From Epiperipatus broadwayi (lineage: Eukaryota > Onychophora > Udeonychophora > Euonychophora > Peripatidae), in NCBI GenBank assembly GCA_028023455.1, contig JAQFVV010007249.1:1-64000 (forward strand): a stretch of 64,000 nt of DNA, in the 5' to 3' direction. Below are positions 25,280 through 37,900 of this stretch, in pieces. Position 1 is the first letter of the stretch, and each line of letters begins with the position of its first letter. The notes under the pieces were generated by a model. It saw only the letters and a program-made list of their open reading frames with translations, did not search any database and was not told the DNA's origin. The position numbers and the translations under genes were made by a program.

Positions 25280-28200
25280 TATATTAAACAATTGAATCTC
25301 TGGTAATTTACAGTTTTAAAAATTAGGAGTAATAGTAATAGTCAATTTTATTAATTTTAAAGTTTGTAAAGAAAGTGTAGTCATTTATTATTATAAGATC
25401 GTGTAATAAAGAGATGTGTGGCTAAAAAGCAAATAATTCCTTACCGACCAATTTATTTAAGCAAAATTAATGTCGCATTAAACATGAATAAACCATTACT
25501 AAATTTTAAGTTTTGTGGAAAATATCTGAATGACGTTTTTTTTATTAGGCATGTAATTTTGCCTATTGTAATTAATGATTTTTATTTATGGAGAGTAACA
25601 AGTTTGACATCATGGGGAAAATTTAGAAAAATTTGCCAGAAATGGAAATTTAAAAAAATATGAAATATTTTATTTAAAAAGCTTATTGAAATAAGATGGC
25701 AAAGTTTAGAAAAAACTTTTAACTTGGCAAAAGAATTATTTTAAAATATTTCTTTATGAAGGAATATTTATAGTCTATTTTAAAGCTATAATTCTAAAAA
25801 AAATATAAAAATTAAGATCATAAGCAAAACATTTCATATCGTATTCAGAAGGAATTTTAAAAATAAATTAATTAATGTATGCTGGACATACAAAAGTTTT
25901 TGAAAATTATTCATGGAAATATAAAAAATACATCATAAGTATCAGGGAACGCTGAATCTTATTGGTGTATCAGAGAACTTGAACATTGGGAAATATGGAT
26001 AAAAAATTACAAAACTTTGAAAATTATTTTAGTGTAAAATATCAAAAGTGCTTTTAATGTTATATTTACAGAGCAATAGAATTTATTAATTATTTAAAAA
26101 CTTTTAGAAGCAAAGCAATGTTTATTTCAGTTAATCCAGATTTTATAAAATTAACTTACCATATTTTATTTTGGAACATTATCATTCATTTTATCTGACA
26201 ATGTGAAACCATTAGAGCATGCAGAGTTTTGCACCAGAAGAGGGTGATCATTAGTGTCATGAAATAGAAACTGGAGGAGGAAAAAAGAACATTTTCCCTT
26301 AAGAAACATAGTTGATGGACTTTGTAAATATGTTTTTAAATTATTTTTTTTACTAAAAAAATTAATATTAATGCTTATTCACAGAATAGAAATAGGAAGG
26401 AACATAAAAACATTAAACTATTTAGGAACCTAGTGATTAGATTCTTATTAAAAATCTTTAATAATTTAAAAAAAAAAAGCCGAATATTTTTAAAGTATGA
26501 TAATGTGGAATAAATGATAATATGTAATGTTTTATTTAGTTTGTGATCCAGAAACATCAACTAAGTAGTCACCAGTGGAGACATTATTTATGGTAACAAT
26601 TGTAAGAATATTGATACTTTTATAATGTATTTTATTATTGTTTTGGTGTGGATGTATGAGAACGTATATGAAAACATGATGCATACACACAGCTTATAAT
26701 TTATTTATTCATTTTAAAAATAGGCATACTTTTGTTTATATTGTAAGTATATTTTAATATAAGGGAAATATAAGTATATGATTCTATTAGAACTGAACTT
26801 AGTGTTTATTTTAAGCGAGTAAGATATTAAAATGATATACTGATACTGATTGTTTATATTTTTGGGTTTAAGAGTTATTAAAGAATGAAATAATCATTTC
26901 TTATTGAGCAGTTAGATTGTTATTTATACATGAATTTATTTATTGTTATAGAAATGTGGAAAGGAAGTTAGCAATGAGAGTGATAGATCTCTAATGATAA
27001 TAGCTTGGTAGTAAGTTAAATGAAACCAAGGTAATATTTTATGTAGGATGTATTTATATTAATAATAATGATTATGCAACTATAGATAACCTAGCCCTAT
27101 AGCTTGTATATGTTCATGGTAGTGTTTATGTGTGTTGAAGTTGAATGTTCCATAGAACTGAATAAATAGCTTGGACATTATATATAGTAGAAGAGATTAT
27201 TAGACAAAGAAGTCATACCTCATTTATTATACACTGTTACCGTGATTATTATTTGATAGAGGGATTATTGAATTAAAACTCTAGTTTATTCCATATACTT
27301 ACCTGTTTATTTACTACCAAAATTTATCAGATTGCATCATGAAGGACGGTATTTAAAGTATGAAATGATGAATAAGTTTGAAGTGTGCAATTGTTATTGA
27401 AAAAGATAAGATAGGTTATATTATTTTTAAGTAAAAATAGAAATAAATGCAAAGAGTACAAGAATATAGTTTGTCAGTAAAGAATCATAAAACTTTTCAT
27501 ATTTGGAATTGATTGTTATTTATTACAAATGAATAAATGATAATTAAAGTGGGTTTATAAAGATGTTATATAATTATTAAGTTTTAAAAGACTTAATTAT
27601 GATGCATATTTTTATAAGTAAAGGGATAAAACTAAATCGTGTTTTTGAAGAATATAAGTAATCATAAGTTTGTACAAGTTATTCTATAATAACAATACAT
27701 CAGTACATACATTTTATTTGACATTAAAATTAATGATTAGTAAGCAGTCTAGGTTAATTGCTATACTATTAATTAAAGTTATTCACATTATTAATAAGTT
27801 AGGAATGACTATATGGAATAGTAAAATTATTTTGAAAAGAACTAAATAACAATAATAAATGTATATTGAACTAATAATTTATATTATATTTTTAAAACTT
27901 ACTAACTCAATGAAACTTAATAGAGATGTAATCAAGATACTATGATAGTATTTTTAAATAATAGATATTTTTTTATAAAAATAATGTTCTGTATTTCATA
28001 TTTTATTTTACTTAATCTATTTTTTTTTTTTTGAAAGTACATAAATAGGAGTAAACAAAGTTCATGAATGTAGTAAATAATGTACATATTTTAGTGTTGA
28101 GTTTGTTAATAAAATTTGTTAAGTTTGTTTTATAAAACTTGGTGTTGACTCAATTTCTTCACATCACAATTACATAATCACAGATAATTTGAATTAAGAT

Positions 28201-29027
28201 ATAATATTTGCACAACATAAATAAAACTATTATTTAAGAGTTATAATATTTTATTGATATGATTTTCTTTAAGAAACTTCATTTATTATAGTATTATTAT
28301 GATCATAGAATAACCACAAAATATTTACACAGAATTATATTATTTTGGTTGCCACATATTCTTAGATTATAAAATTATACCAAATATTTATTTAAATGCC
28401 ATATGGATAACAAAAGATTACATTATATTATTATTTATTATACATGATTAATATTACAATAAGAAAAGAGATGAGATTAAAGTATACATTGAATACTATT
28501 ATTATTATTTTATTATTATCAGTATTAGTCAGATGTAGTTAAGAATGATATTAAATCTCTTATTATGCTTGATTACAACGATTATAATTGCCTAGAATTA
28601 TTTTAAAAAAGCCTGAGATTATATGAGCTAGATTATTTAGATAAAGATATGAGGATTATTTTATTGAGATTATTTTAATTAAGTAAGTAACTATTGAAGA
28701 CGTAGGAATGCTGTAGATTTATTGTTTGAGATAATAGGAGGGAATAGTATTCTTATGCCATTGAGGTAGTATTTTATGGGATATTGGCTCAATGTATTAG
28801 TCTTGCCACTTGTAAACTCACTTCATAGTCTCATGATTTTTATTAGATATTTATTTATTTAATTTATGAAATTGAATCATATTGTTATTTATTAATTAAA
28901 GCTAGTTTAATGACTTACAGTATTAAAGAATATATTATTATTGATTGGATACATTTTTAAGTGAACATAATTATTTATTTGAGCTAGACCAATTTGGTAT
29001 TATTATATATTTGTCCTAAAAGTGAGG

Positions 29028-29031
<4 letters not shown>
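25280..29031. other. AT-rich DNA, no gene seen
   Basis: If 25160-25279 is a real first exon this would be its first intron. No exon could be supported. The 81-codon frame at 25418-25663 lacks family features. Confidence 0.5.

Positions 29032-29119
<88 letters not shown>
29032..29119. repeat. (AT)n run, 88 bp
   Basis: A perfect alternating AT tract. Confidence 0.97.
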
Positions 29120-29121
<2 letters not shown>

Positions 29122-29410
29122 GTCCTAGAAAGTTGAGATTAATATTAGACTAATATAACTTAAATTATCTATAAGCTGCATGACTGATTTATTATTTACA
29201 CTACAATTATGAAACAAAGGTACATAATATATAACTAAAACTTTGAAAAAGATGACATCTCTCACAATTTGTCAGTGAATTAATGTTCTAAATATTGTAC
29301 TACCTAAATATATAATATTTACTCATTAAAAACCAGTCAATACTTAAAAAATCCCAATATCAATAATAATCAACAATTTTAAACTGTTGTCAAAGCAACC
29401 TCATTTAATC

Positions 29411-29436
29411 AATAAAGGTGGAATCCCACCTTTATT
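29411..29436. repeat. Perfect 11-bp hairpin
   Basis: AATAAAGGTGG, spacer AATC, then CCACCTTTATT. The arms are exact. The function is unknown. Confidence 0.8.
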
Positions 29437-29664
29437 AATGGTCTAATATAATTATATAGACACTAAAGATTATAACTTGAGCACAAAGATTGAAATTATT
29501 GATACAAAGAAGTTTAAATAAATCTCTTTAAATAGGTAAATATATATATTTACTATATTTATTGCATATGTAAAAACAAAAATAAAATTCAATTAACAAT
29601 TATATAAAATCTCAATATTTTTATTAGCAACTATAAAAAAGTATGGAAATTATATATATATATT

Positions 29665-29687
29665 GAGCCGATAATTTTGATCGGCTC
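29665..29687. repeat. G+C-rich perfect hairpin in AT-rich DNA
   Basis: GAGCCGAT, loop AATTTTG, then ATCGGCTC. It is conspicuous because it contains two CpG sites in a CpG-poor stretch and sits between AT runs. Confidence 0.8.
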
Positions 29688-30264
29688 ATGTTATATTCTC
29701 TCTCTGTGTGTGTAAATATATGTATATACACATATATATATATATTAGATATAAAATAAGAAATAAATGCTGTGTGTATAGGAAGTTTTTTTTTTTGCTA
29801 TTATTTATTAGTTTTTTTTATAGTAAGTTTTTTTTAATTATTTATTAGTTTTTTTTATTGGGATTTTAAAAACAAAACAAAAAAAAAAGTAAAATGGTAG
29901 ATTAGTTATTTTTTTTAATTGGATTGAGAGATTATGTTGAAAGTGATATTAATTTTTTTTAGAGTTTTTGGAAATAATTTTATAATTAATTATTTTAATT
30001 TTCTAATCTTAAGGGAGGGGAGAAAAAAAGAATTGTAATTAATTCTATTGTTGTGACTTCTAGTTAGCGAGGTGTTAAAAACAAAAAAATTAAAGGAATG
30101 CAATCACTGGCTGGGAACATGATCAAAAAAAAAAGAACAATGAAAAAAAGGACTACAAATAGAGAGGAAAACCTATTGTGTGTTTAATTATTAGTTCTTT
30201 TTTAATAAAAAAAAAACTATTACATAAGAAAATGGAAATAAATATGATTGAAGGCTAAACAAAA

Positions 30265-30448
30265 TAGAATCTGTCCCCAGCTGGGGTACTGACCTATTCC
30301 TACATCTTCATTGAACTATGAAACCACCTCAAGAAACATCAAACCACATAGGAGGAAGCTGAGTTAGCCATGGAACCAAACTAGTTGCTGAAAATCAACT
30401 CCCAAGAAATACGAAGAAATGCTTATGGACGTACACTGATCGATCAAG
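30265..30448 (+). other. Exon-like G+C-rich segment with splice donor
   Basis: From about 30270 the composition changes abruptly to mixed sequence with a 12-bp palindrome CCCCAGCTGGGG (30275-30286). It ends at CGATCAAG followed by GTAACG (30449), a fair splice donor. All frames contain stops, so it would be a non-coding or UTR exon. No promoter or acceptor was confirmed. It could equally be a fragment of an unknown repeat. Confidence 0.25.
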
Positions 30449-32048
30449 GTAACGGAAACTTTGTTTATTGATTGAACTATAGACATTGGTGAACTTTAAA
30501 CATAACTTTTTAGGATTATATTTAATCATTAATGAATTATAAGTTACGACAATAGAAGGAGATTTATTTTTTATATATATTAATAATGTTTATATCTAAA
30601 TTAATTAATTTGTTTATTTAAAATACATAAATTATTTGTTTTAATTTTTCTTTATGAATGGTAACTAAATTTTGGACAAAACTTTCAGGACTATTGGGTG
30701 AGGTTAAAAAAAATCCCATAAATGAATCCAAGAAAATGTTATCAGATTAGAATTTAAAATTATTTAGAAAGCAAAATGAAAAGTATTAAGAGTTGAAAAA
30801 TATTGAAAGAGAAGGTAGAGGTATAGTGTTATAACATACTCTTAATAGTAAGTCACTTAGTCCCAATACCGGTCAAGATTTGGATCAGGTTGGACACTTA
30901 TTTAAGTAAAAGTGCATCTTCCTTTGAGAATGAAATATATATTGCTCTTCATCTTTGTTTTTTTTTTTTTATAAAAATAAAAAGAGAGCGATTACGTTAG
31001 TTATGCAAGAGTAGAGAAAAGAAAAAAGTAGAGGGGGGTTATTAGTGATTTGTTTAGTTAATGGTCTTGAATACCTAACCACATAAGAGTATAACATTGT
31101 GCTCTCATAACATAATCTAGCCAGATGATATACAGAACATTATATAATCATATTATTGTACAATTTATTCATTTATTTATCCTTTATTAGTATGTAATCA
31201 CTATTTATTGTTAATAAAATTTTTATTGAAATGAATAAAGTGTATTATTAATTAAAGATTATGAAAGTGTATTTTTTTTGTGCTTGTATACAATAATAAA
31301 ACCTATTATTGTATTACATCTGTCCATATTAAAATGGGATTGTAAAGGGGAGTTTAGCTGGATCTGTCATATGTATAAAAATTATTAACCGAGAATATAA
31401 GATTTTTCTAACTTCATGGTTTTAGGTTCTTTTCCTAGTCATGCCCTCCTATGATATCGATTCCAGATTTAATTAAAATTTTTAATTCTCAGCGTATGAT
31501 CATTCAGATATAAAAATTAGTGGCACGATATATATGTTCTTTTAATTATCCCTTTACGCACTACGCTTTTGATATTTTAGATCATTCTTATTTCATTGTT
31601 CAATAAGTCTTGAACATAAAATTTATATATTTGTTAAAACTTACCTTCCAATTTTTGCATATTTCAGTATTACTAAGATGATGTTTCATTACACATTTTA
31701 GATTCATAATGAACTCTACCTTTTTAATATTTTTTAAATCAAAGTTTTTATCACAAATAATATTAACTCTTTTAGGCAGAATAAACAACTTTACAAATGA
31801 TGTTAATGTCAATGTGCTGATCTTTTTGTTGGATAGAAAAGAACTGTATTAAACAGAGCTAGATGTAAAGCAGTGATTAGAAGCAAATGATTCCATTATT
31901 AACATAATTTTTCAAGCATCATATTTTATATATATATAATGAGATGGCATGATCTCATAATATAAAATGTAGTGGTATGTATGTGCATATATATATATAT
32001 ATATATATATTATATTTAATGTTTTCATGGTTATATGATGTAGATAAT
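30449..32048. other. AT-rich DNA, no gene seen
   Basis: It holds poly-T and poly-A tracts and a slightly CpG-richer patch at 31390-31565. Nothing was recognised. Confidence 0.5.
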
Positions 32049-32262
32049 ATGGTGTTTTTGGGTATGAACCGTGAATTATTTTGCATTACAATCCGATATT
32101 TCGATGGACTAGAAACCGCTTTTATCAAGGTTAACTTTTGAAAGAACAATCTCATTAGATCCTAAAGAATAATGTGACTCATATCATTCCAAATTTGCAA
32201 GTATTTTTGTATTGTCAAAATCAGGTTTGTGACCAAATTTCTAAAAAATGGGAAGTAAAAAA

Positions 32263-32615
32263 TTGGTCACAAACCTGATTTTGATAATACAAAAATACTT
32301 GCAAATTTGGAACAATATGATTTAAGAACCATGAGAGAGTCAATTGAAATATTAAAGAGACCTACTAGTTTAAATAGGGCTGATGAAGCACAATGTATTC
32401 CAGCTATGTGGAAACCTCTCATTTTATCTAATATTAACTTGAAATTAATAGGTAAAAAAGCTGAGGGAAATAAACATTTTGATAAGCCTCATATTGTGAA
32501 TGCTGAACTTCTTCAAGTTGAATCTCAATTCTCATCGCACACTGAGTCATGTTATTCTTTGAGATGTAACGAGATTGTTCTTTCAAAAGTTAACCTTGAT
32601 AATGGCTGTTGCTAG
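32263..32615 (+). pseudogene. Penelope-like GIY-YIG endonuclease C-terminus
   Basis: The frame is open from the palindrome centre (about 32263) to the TAG at 32613. Its first part, HKPDFDNTKILANLEQYDLR, followed by RESIEILKRPTSLNR and WKPL, matches the last part of the GIY-YIG nuclease of Penelope-like retroelements: a DFDN-KIL strand, the catalytic glutamate helix (here MRESIEI), then LNR. After this comes a variable tail ending [10 protein letters not shown]. The N-terminal half of the nuclease (YIG motif) and all of the reverse transcriptase are missing because the copy is cut at the palindrome centre. It is uninterrupted, so this copy is younger than the one at 53.7 kb, but it cannot encode an active enzyme. 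Confidence 0.65.
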
Positions 32616-32640
32616 TCCATCGAAATATCGGATTGTAATG
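32590..32640 (+). ncRNA. Hammerhead-like motif after PLE endonuclease stop
   Basis: Overlapping the end of the frame, TTGATAA (32596-32602) replaces a CTGATGA box. TGG/CCA (32603-32605 with 32617-32619) can close a hairpin. CGAAA then runs into TATC (32621-32629), giving a GAAA box with a loopless U-A stem III and an AUC triplet. AACC before and GGATT after can form part of stem I. The inverted copy near 32085-32130 keeps the CGAAATATC half but has lost the TGG/CCA stem. The position just downstream of a PLE endonuclease is where PLE hammerheads are found. Confidence 0.3.
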
Positions 32641-32670
32641 CCAAATAATACATGGTTCATACCCAAAAAC

Positions 32671-33220
<550 letters not shown>

Positions 33221-33769
33221 AAAGTTTAAAAAATAACAGTGAATATTAAAAACATTTAGATAGTAATTATTTAAAAATAAAATCTAGAATAACTAAAATG
33301 TTGATTGGGCAATAATATCAATTGAGACTTTTGGAAATATTGTAAATTACTTAAAGTCAACTATTTATAATCTTGTGAATTTGAAAGTAACAAAGAAAGA
33401 AAAATATATTTTTGATAAAACAAATATGTTTTTATAATAATGTACATTGATTATAGTTAATCATATAGTCTGTTTTTTTTAGTTAAAGGTTTAATGTATA
33501 TTTAAAAAAAGAACAATGATATTTCTCTTGTTTGTATTGAATTAAATAATGGGTTCACATTAACAGATTCTTTGGATTGGGGAGTGTATAGAAAGATCAT
33601 CATACTGTTAATTCCATATTAGTCTAGTTTAAACATCCCAAGAAGTAAGTAAGGGATATTAAGAATCATCAGTGTCTATCTGTAATCAAAAGGCATACGT
33701 TGTCTTAAAAAATTTCAGTGCTACATCTTATGCATTTGCTCTTTTATATATATATTGTAACCGTAAATT
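33221..33769. other. AT-rich DNA, no gene seen
   Basis: CpG-poor unique sequence. Nothing was recognised. Confidence 0.5.
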
Positions 33770-36700
33770 CTGATGTCCTGCTAATGGCCACCGAAGGCCA
33801 TTGCCCTCTCAACTACCTATCGTGTATGAACACGTTGCGGCATTATAAATTGTAACCGCAAATTGTGTGGTCCCAACTACGTAACGTAAGTGCACTAAGA
33901 ATTGTAACTTCGATCACTAATCAATTCCTGCTGTACATTGTCAGCTATTAAGAGCTGTATCCAAAAGCATATCATGCTATCTATTTTATGCACCAAAGAC
34001 CACAACTACAGACCAAACTAATGATCTCATAAACTTTTTACAATTTAATTTAATCGCAGCCAGGGTATACCGTGAAGACCTATCATAGTATTATTATAAA
34101 ACACATTAAACAAATTATAAGTGCAATGTTATTATTTTCAAACCTTAATTTGCGATTTTTATTGTATGAGACCCGATGGCCGACCATGTACAAGATGGCG
34201 TAATTTGTGGAACTACATAAGATTATGAAATTTTATACCATCTATATGATTTTTAATACGAATGCTAGTCCAGATAAAGCTTTGCAATAAATAAATATAA
34301 ATACTTGGGTTCTTTTTCTTATAGTTTACTATATCATTGAGACTCTTATTATACTGACAAATGACAATTTAAAAACGTTAAGTAAAGATATTCAATCATG
34401 TCATTATTTGGTAAATCTGTTTACGAGTTTAATAATTCATTTATAATTTTATATTAGAATCAACTACGCAAAGCCACAATGATGGAAAAGGTAAATGGGA
34501 TTTTATTGTACCTTACCAATCATAAACTACCAAAGACGAAAAGCATCTTAATGTTTTCTCAAAAAATATTAATAAACTCTTATATCATGTAGACAATAGT
34601 ATGTACTTCAATGTATGCTCTTCAATGTATGCTCTATCCAAAGTTTATGATTTCTGATGTTATGAATGACACATAGCAACGGCACAGTAAGTTTAATTAT
34701 AAATCAACGTTTATTTACAAATTTATGAACAATAAGTAATTAATTTCAATATTCTAAATAAAACATAAATAAACAAATAAAATAAATAAATGATAATTGC
34801 AATCGACTTTCTTCAATACATCTCATAGGTACAGTATTTAAAATCTAATCATACCTTATTTCAATCTAACATAATGAATATTGATGAGATTATACGAAAT
34901 TCAGCATCAAACTCATGAAATATTTAACGTCATTTCCAGATTCAATAAATCCCTACTGTACACCTATAATAATATAATAAATAATATGATGTCTGTATGA
35001 TTTAGCTATAATGTAATCATTAATTAAAGTGACAATTTAAACTTACGTTCCAGTAAATAATAATCAACCAACAGTTAATTATTATGAAGTACTTGAATAG
35101 AATGTCCTGCTACCATTTAATAATCTAACCGATAAATTATGCTTACAAATGAAGAAGATGATTTAGCAGATTAACTAAAATACTTTGCCCAACTTATATC
35201 TGTGAAGCAAAACATATTCCTGTGGATGCATTCATCTACACGTAGGAATTAAATAATACTAAACGTTTTGTGTATTTAAACACCATCATAAAGTAATACG
35301 TATAATCACACAATTCCGCAGATTAACCACCAGCGCAGGAATGTGTGTAAAATACAAAAATGGCAATTAAAATAATCTGCGGATTAACCACCAGCACAGA
35401 TTAAAGCCCTTTAACATTCTAAAACAACATTACTATTTACTTCACATTAAAGTGCAAAATCATCCTCCTCAGTTCTTATGACTATTCAGAATACACTAAC
35501 ACTTTAGCAAATGTGGGTTCTTGCATAATAAAATGTTACGCTAATCAGGACAACTAATGTACTACTTATCTTGCTTAAAATAAACATGTGTAATATAATA
35601 TAAGTAATATTGGCATAGGAATATAAATCTGGAAAGACTCACAAAATATCTCATAAAGATTGATATATCTCATGAATTCATTAAGTACTGTTTAAGCTTT
35701 TTCGTGAGCGCTATTCTCTTGAATAAATATTTTATTCAACCCCTATTAATTTAAATTTAATAAATATAACTTTTGAACTTCATATGCGAGTTCATATAAC
35801 GATAAAATTAAATTAATGTATTATTCATTAAATATATAAAATTTAACGGTGTGTGTGATAAAACTAAATGTAAAGCATTTTATAGTTCAATACATGAATT
35901 TTAGCAGATGTGTGTATCACAAATTGGATTGTATAGCATTTTATAACTCCTAATGTGATCTGTGGAATCCATGTACGATGTGTAGAATAATGAGTATACG
36001 AGGTAATAGCTATAACTGTAGTTAAATTCCATACATGCAATTCTATCCATTTGATTAGTTATTATAAGCAATATTAGATTAACGATTTTGCGTGGCTCCC
36101 CAAACATGAAACAATTTTAAAACATGATACACAGAATTTAAATGAAAATGTTTTTCATAAAGTTATTAATCTCTACATTTCTCTATCAAAAGTGTTCCAA
36201 GTTTATCACATCCATGCAAGTATTTATTTATCCACGCGTTAATCCAGGAATACTAATTACAGCAATTAATTTATTCATTTTAAACCGACGATAAAATTAT
36301 AAAATAGCTTTGATTAATTATTTGAAGAATGTTTATTATCCAAATGTTAAACAAATTAACTAGCAAATATTACTAGCATTGTAAAGTTAAATATCAATCA
36401 ATATTATATTTTATTAGAATTAAAAAACGGAAATATTAAAATATTTTGATAACTTTAACGTTTTACTTTAACTTAAAATTCTTCTTTTTTAAAAAACAAA
36501 TTTTCATATTCATAAAACTTCTGTAATTAAAATACTTATTTAATTTTTCCAAATTGTAGAATAATAAATATTTCAAAACATACCAAAATCCTGTATTTAA
36601 TTCTTTCAAACTTAAAGTGGGAAGCTCCGACATTTTAAAATGTAATATTGGAAAATTTATTACTGGTGATTCGATCCACTTGGCCAGCCGACTTGAACAG

Positions 36701-36930
36701 ACTTTTAAATTTAGCAATTCATCTTATAATTGATTACCACTATGTTATATTTACTTTTATAGCAACTTTTGTGATAATCCGTTTACTTATTAACTATTTT
36801 AAATTAAGCTTATCAAATTTACACCATTTGCCTTTACCATTTTCTTTTCTTTCTCCCTCCAAAAGCAAACTAACAGACGATCTTCCCTTAAATTCGCGCT
36901 CTTTTCTTTTATTACATTGAGACGCATACG
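33770..36930. other. Bounded domain with non-depleted CpG
   Basis: By eye about 60 CpG sites fall in 3.15 kb, against a handful per 3 kb on both sides. The change is abrupt at about 33770 (ACCGTAAATT) and about 36930 (GCATACGTAATT). A+T content is still high. Internal repeats include GTAACCGTAAATT / GTAACCGCAAATT (33761, 33850), a duplicated 17-bp CTTCAATGTATGCT segment near 34604-34634, and TCTGCGGATTAACCACCAGC near 35320 and 35375. No protein domain was recognised. Overlapping 84- and 90-codon frames at 36463-36920 lie on opposite strands and neither looks coding. Either a recent insertion that has not yet lost CpG or an unmethylated regulatory region would explain it. Confidence 0.5.
36660..36700. 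promoter_or_regulatory. tRNA-promoter-like boxes
   Basis: On the plus strand GATTCGATCC (36668-36677) resembles a B box. On the minus strand the same place reads TGGCCAAGTGG, a good A-box match. A full tRNA cannot be folded here. It may be a fragment of a tRNA-derived element or coincidence. Confidence 0.2.
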
Positions 36931-37265
36931 TAATTACTGTATTTATTTTTAATAATTAATTTTAATTGAATAAATGGTTTTTTAATTCAATGGAAATAAT
37001 AATTTAAGATCATTTTAAACAAATAAAAATATAGTATTATTTTTAATACTATTTTACCAAATTTTAATGTGTTGTCAAATTTTAAAAAGTTAAACATTTT
37101 GATATGAGTTAGCATATGGGAAGAGGCTAATTTAAATTTATCAAAATAATATAAGAGAATAATCTGTTCAAAGTGCAGCTCAAGCCAATCAAATCACCAA
37201 AAGAAGAAAGAGAAATTTTTATACCAGTTACATCAATTAATATATTTTATACTAAAATATATGGT

Positions 37266-37266
37266 T

Positions 37267-37306
<40 letters not shown>

Positions 37307-37368
37307 ATTTATGTAAATAAATGGTACAATATATATATATATATATATATATTGTACCATTTATTTAT
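37266..37368. repeat. AT runs with a 17-bp-arm hairpin
   Basis: TAAATAAATGGTACAAT and its exact complement enclose an AT run (37314-37368), giving a hairpin of more than 50 bases. A second AT run with a related flank lies immediately left (37271-37302). Confidence 0.85.
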
Positions 37369-37646
37369 ATATGGCACAAATATATTGGTATTTGGTAAAA
37401 GCTAAAAAAAAGAGTAAACTTAGATTTTTTTTATTAGTGTAATTTATTTTTTTAAAAACATACAGTGAAAGTTAAATTGTCTTGTATTTTTTTTTATGTA
37501 ATTAAAAATAAAAGTTAAAATTGGAGAGAACAAAAAACATAAAAATTACCAATCAAAATAAGATAAAAGAAAAATATTTTAGCTCATTAAAGATGACTGA
37601 AAAACATTATAAAGAAGAAAACTTTGTAATGTAAATTTTAAAACAG

Positions 37647-37653
37647 GCAAAAC

Positions 37654-37690
<37 letters not shown>

Positions 37691-37900
37691 CCACACACAT
37701 CAATATAGAGTAATCAATGGGTGCCAGAAGGCTTGTGCATAAAATCCCTATCTCATGCCTACTCATCCAATATCCCAGACTAGTTTCTCACTTATGGCCT
37801 TCATCAGTGAAGAGGCTTGGATCTGAGAGCACTGTACCTAGATTCAGAGAAATTCAAACTTTTGCTTGGCAAAGTTCTTCACTTATGTAGCAGCCTCTGT
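37647..37900 (-). mobile_element. PLE/retrozyme-like repeat, copy A
   Basis: On the plus strand the segment ATCAATGGGTGCCAGAAGG and the next 40 bp match the repeat at 56856-57017. GGCAAAACTC is shared at the outer end, where this copy has an AT run inserted. Beyond the shared part the sequence continues for about 170 bp of G+C-richer DNA that contains the hammerhead-like core. No protein frame is present. It probably represents the terminal region of an element whose other copy is the foldback at 56.9 kb. Confidence 0.55.
37765..37822 (-). ncRNA. Hammerhead-like relic with distal stem I
   Basis: Reading the minus strand: ATCCAA (37822-37817), a short spacer, CTGATGA (37807-37801), 13 bases, GAAAC (37787-37783), TA, GTC (37780-37778), then TTGGAT (37770-37765). 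All three conserved boxes are exact. ATCCAA/TTGGAT gives a 6-bp distal stem I, and TTCA/TGGG adds weak proximal pairs. Stem III is AC/GT with a 2-base loop. The weak point is stem II: AGGCCATAAGTGA no longer forms a stem, though a GGCC partner could have been lost by a small deletion. It is the best core match in the window. Confidence 0.45.

Noticed and set aside
25418-25663. 81-codon frame considered as exon 2 of the candidate gene at 25.2 kb
   Set aside because: No acceptor of good quality precedes it and the residue composition is AT-driven.
29411-29436. Hairpin followed by T-rich sequence as a bacterial-type terminator
   Set aside because: The DNA is eukaryotic and there is no gene next to it.
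32391-32436. CTGATGA ... GTGGAAAC inside the PLE nuclease frame, resembling a hammerhead
   Set aside because: A CACA/TGTG pairing is possible, but no NUH triplet with stem III follows, and the bases are explained by conserved protein coding (RADEA ... MWKP).
36463-36920. Overlapping 84- and 90-codon frames on opposite strands
   Set aside because: Neither has domain features or splice context that I could support; the high CpG of the domain alone reduces stop codons.
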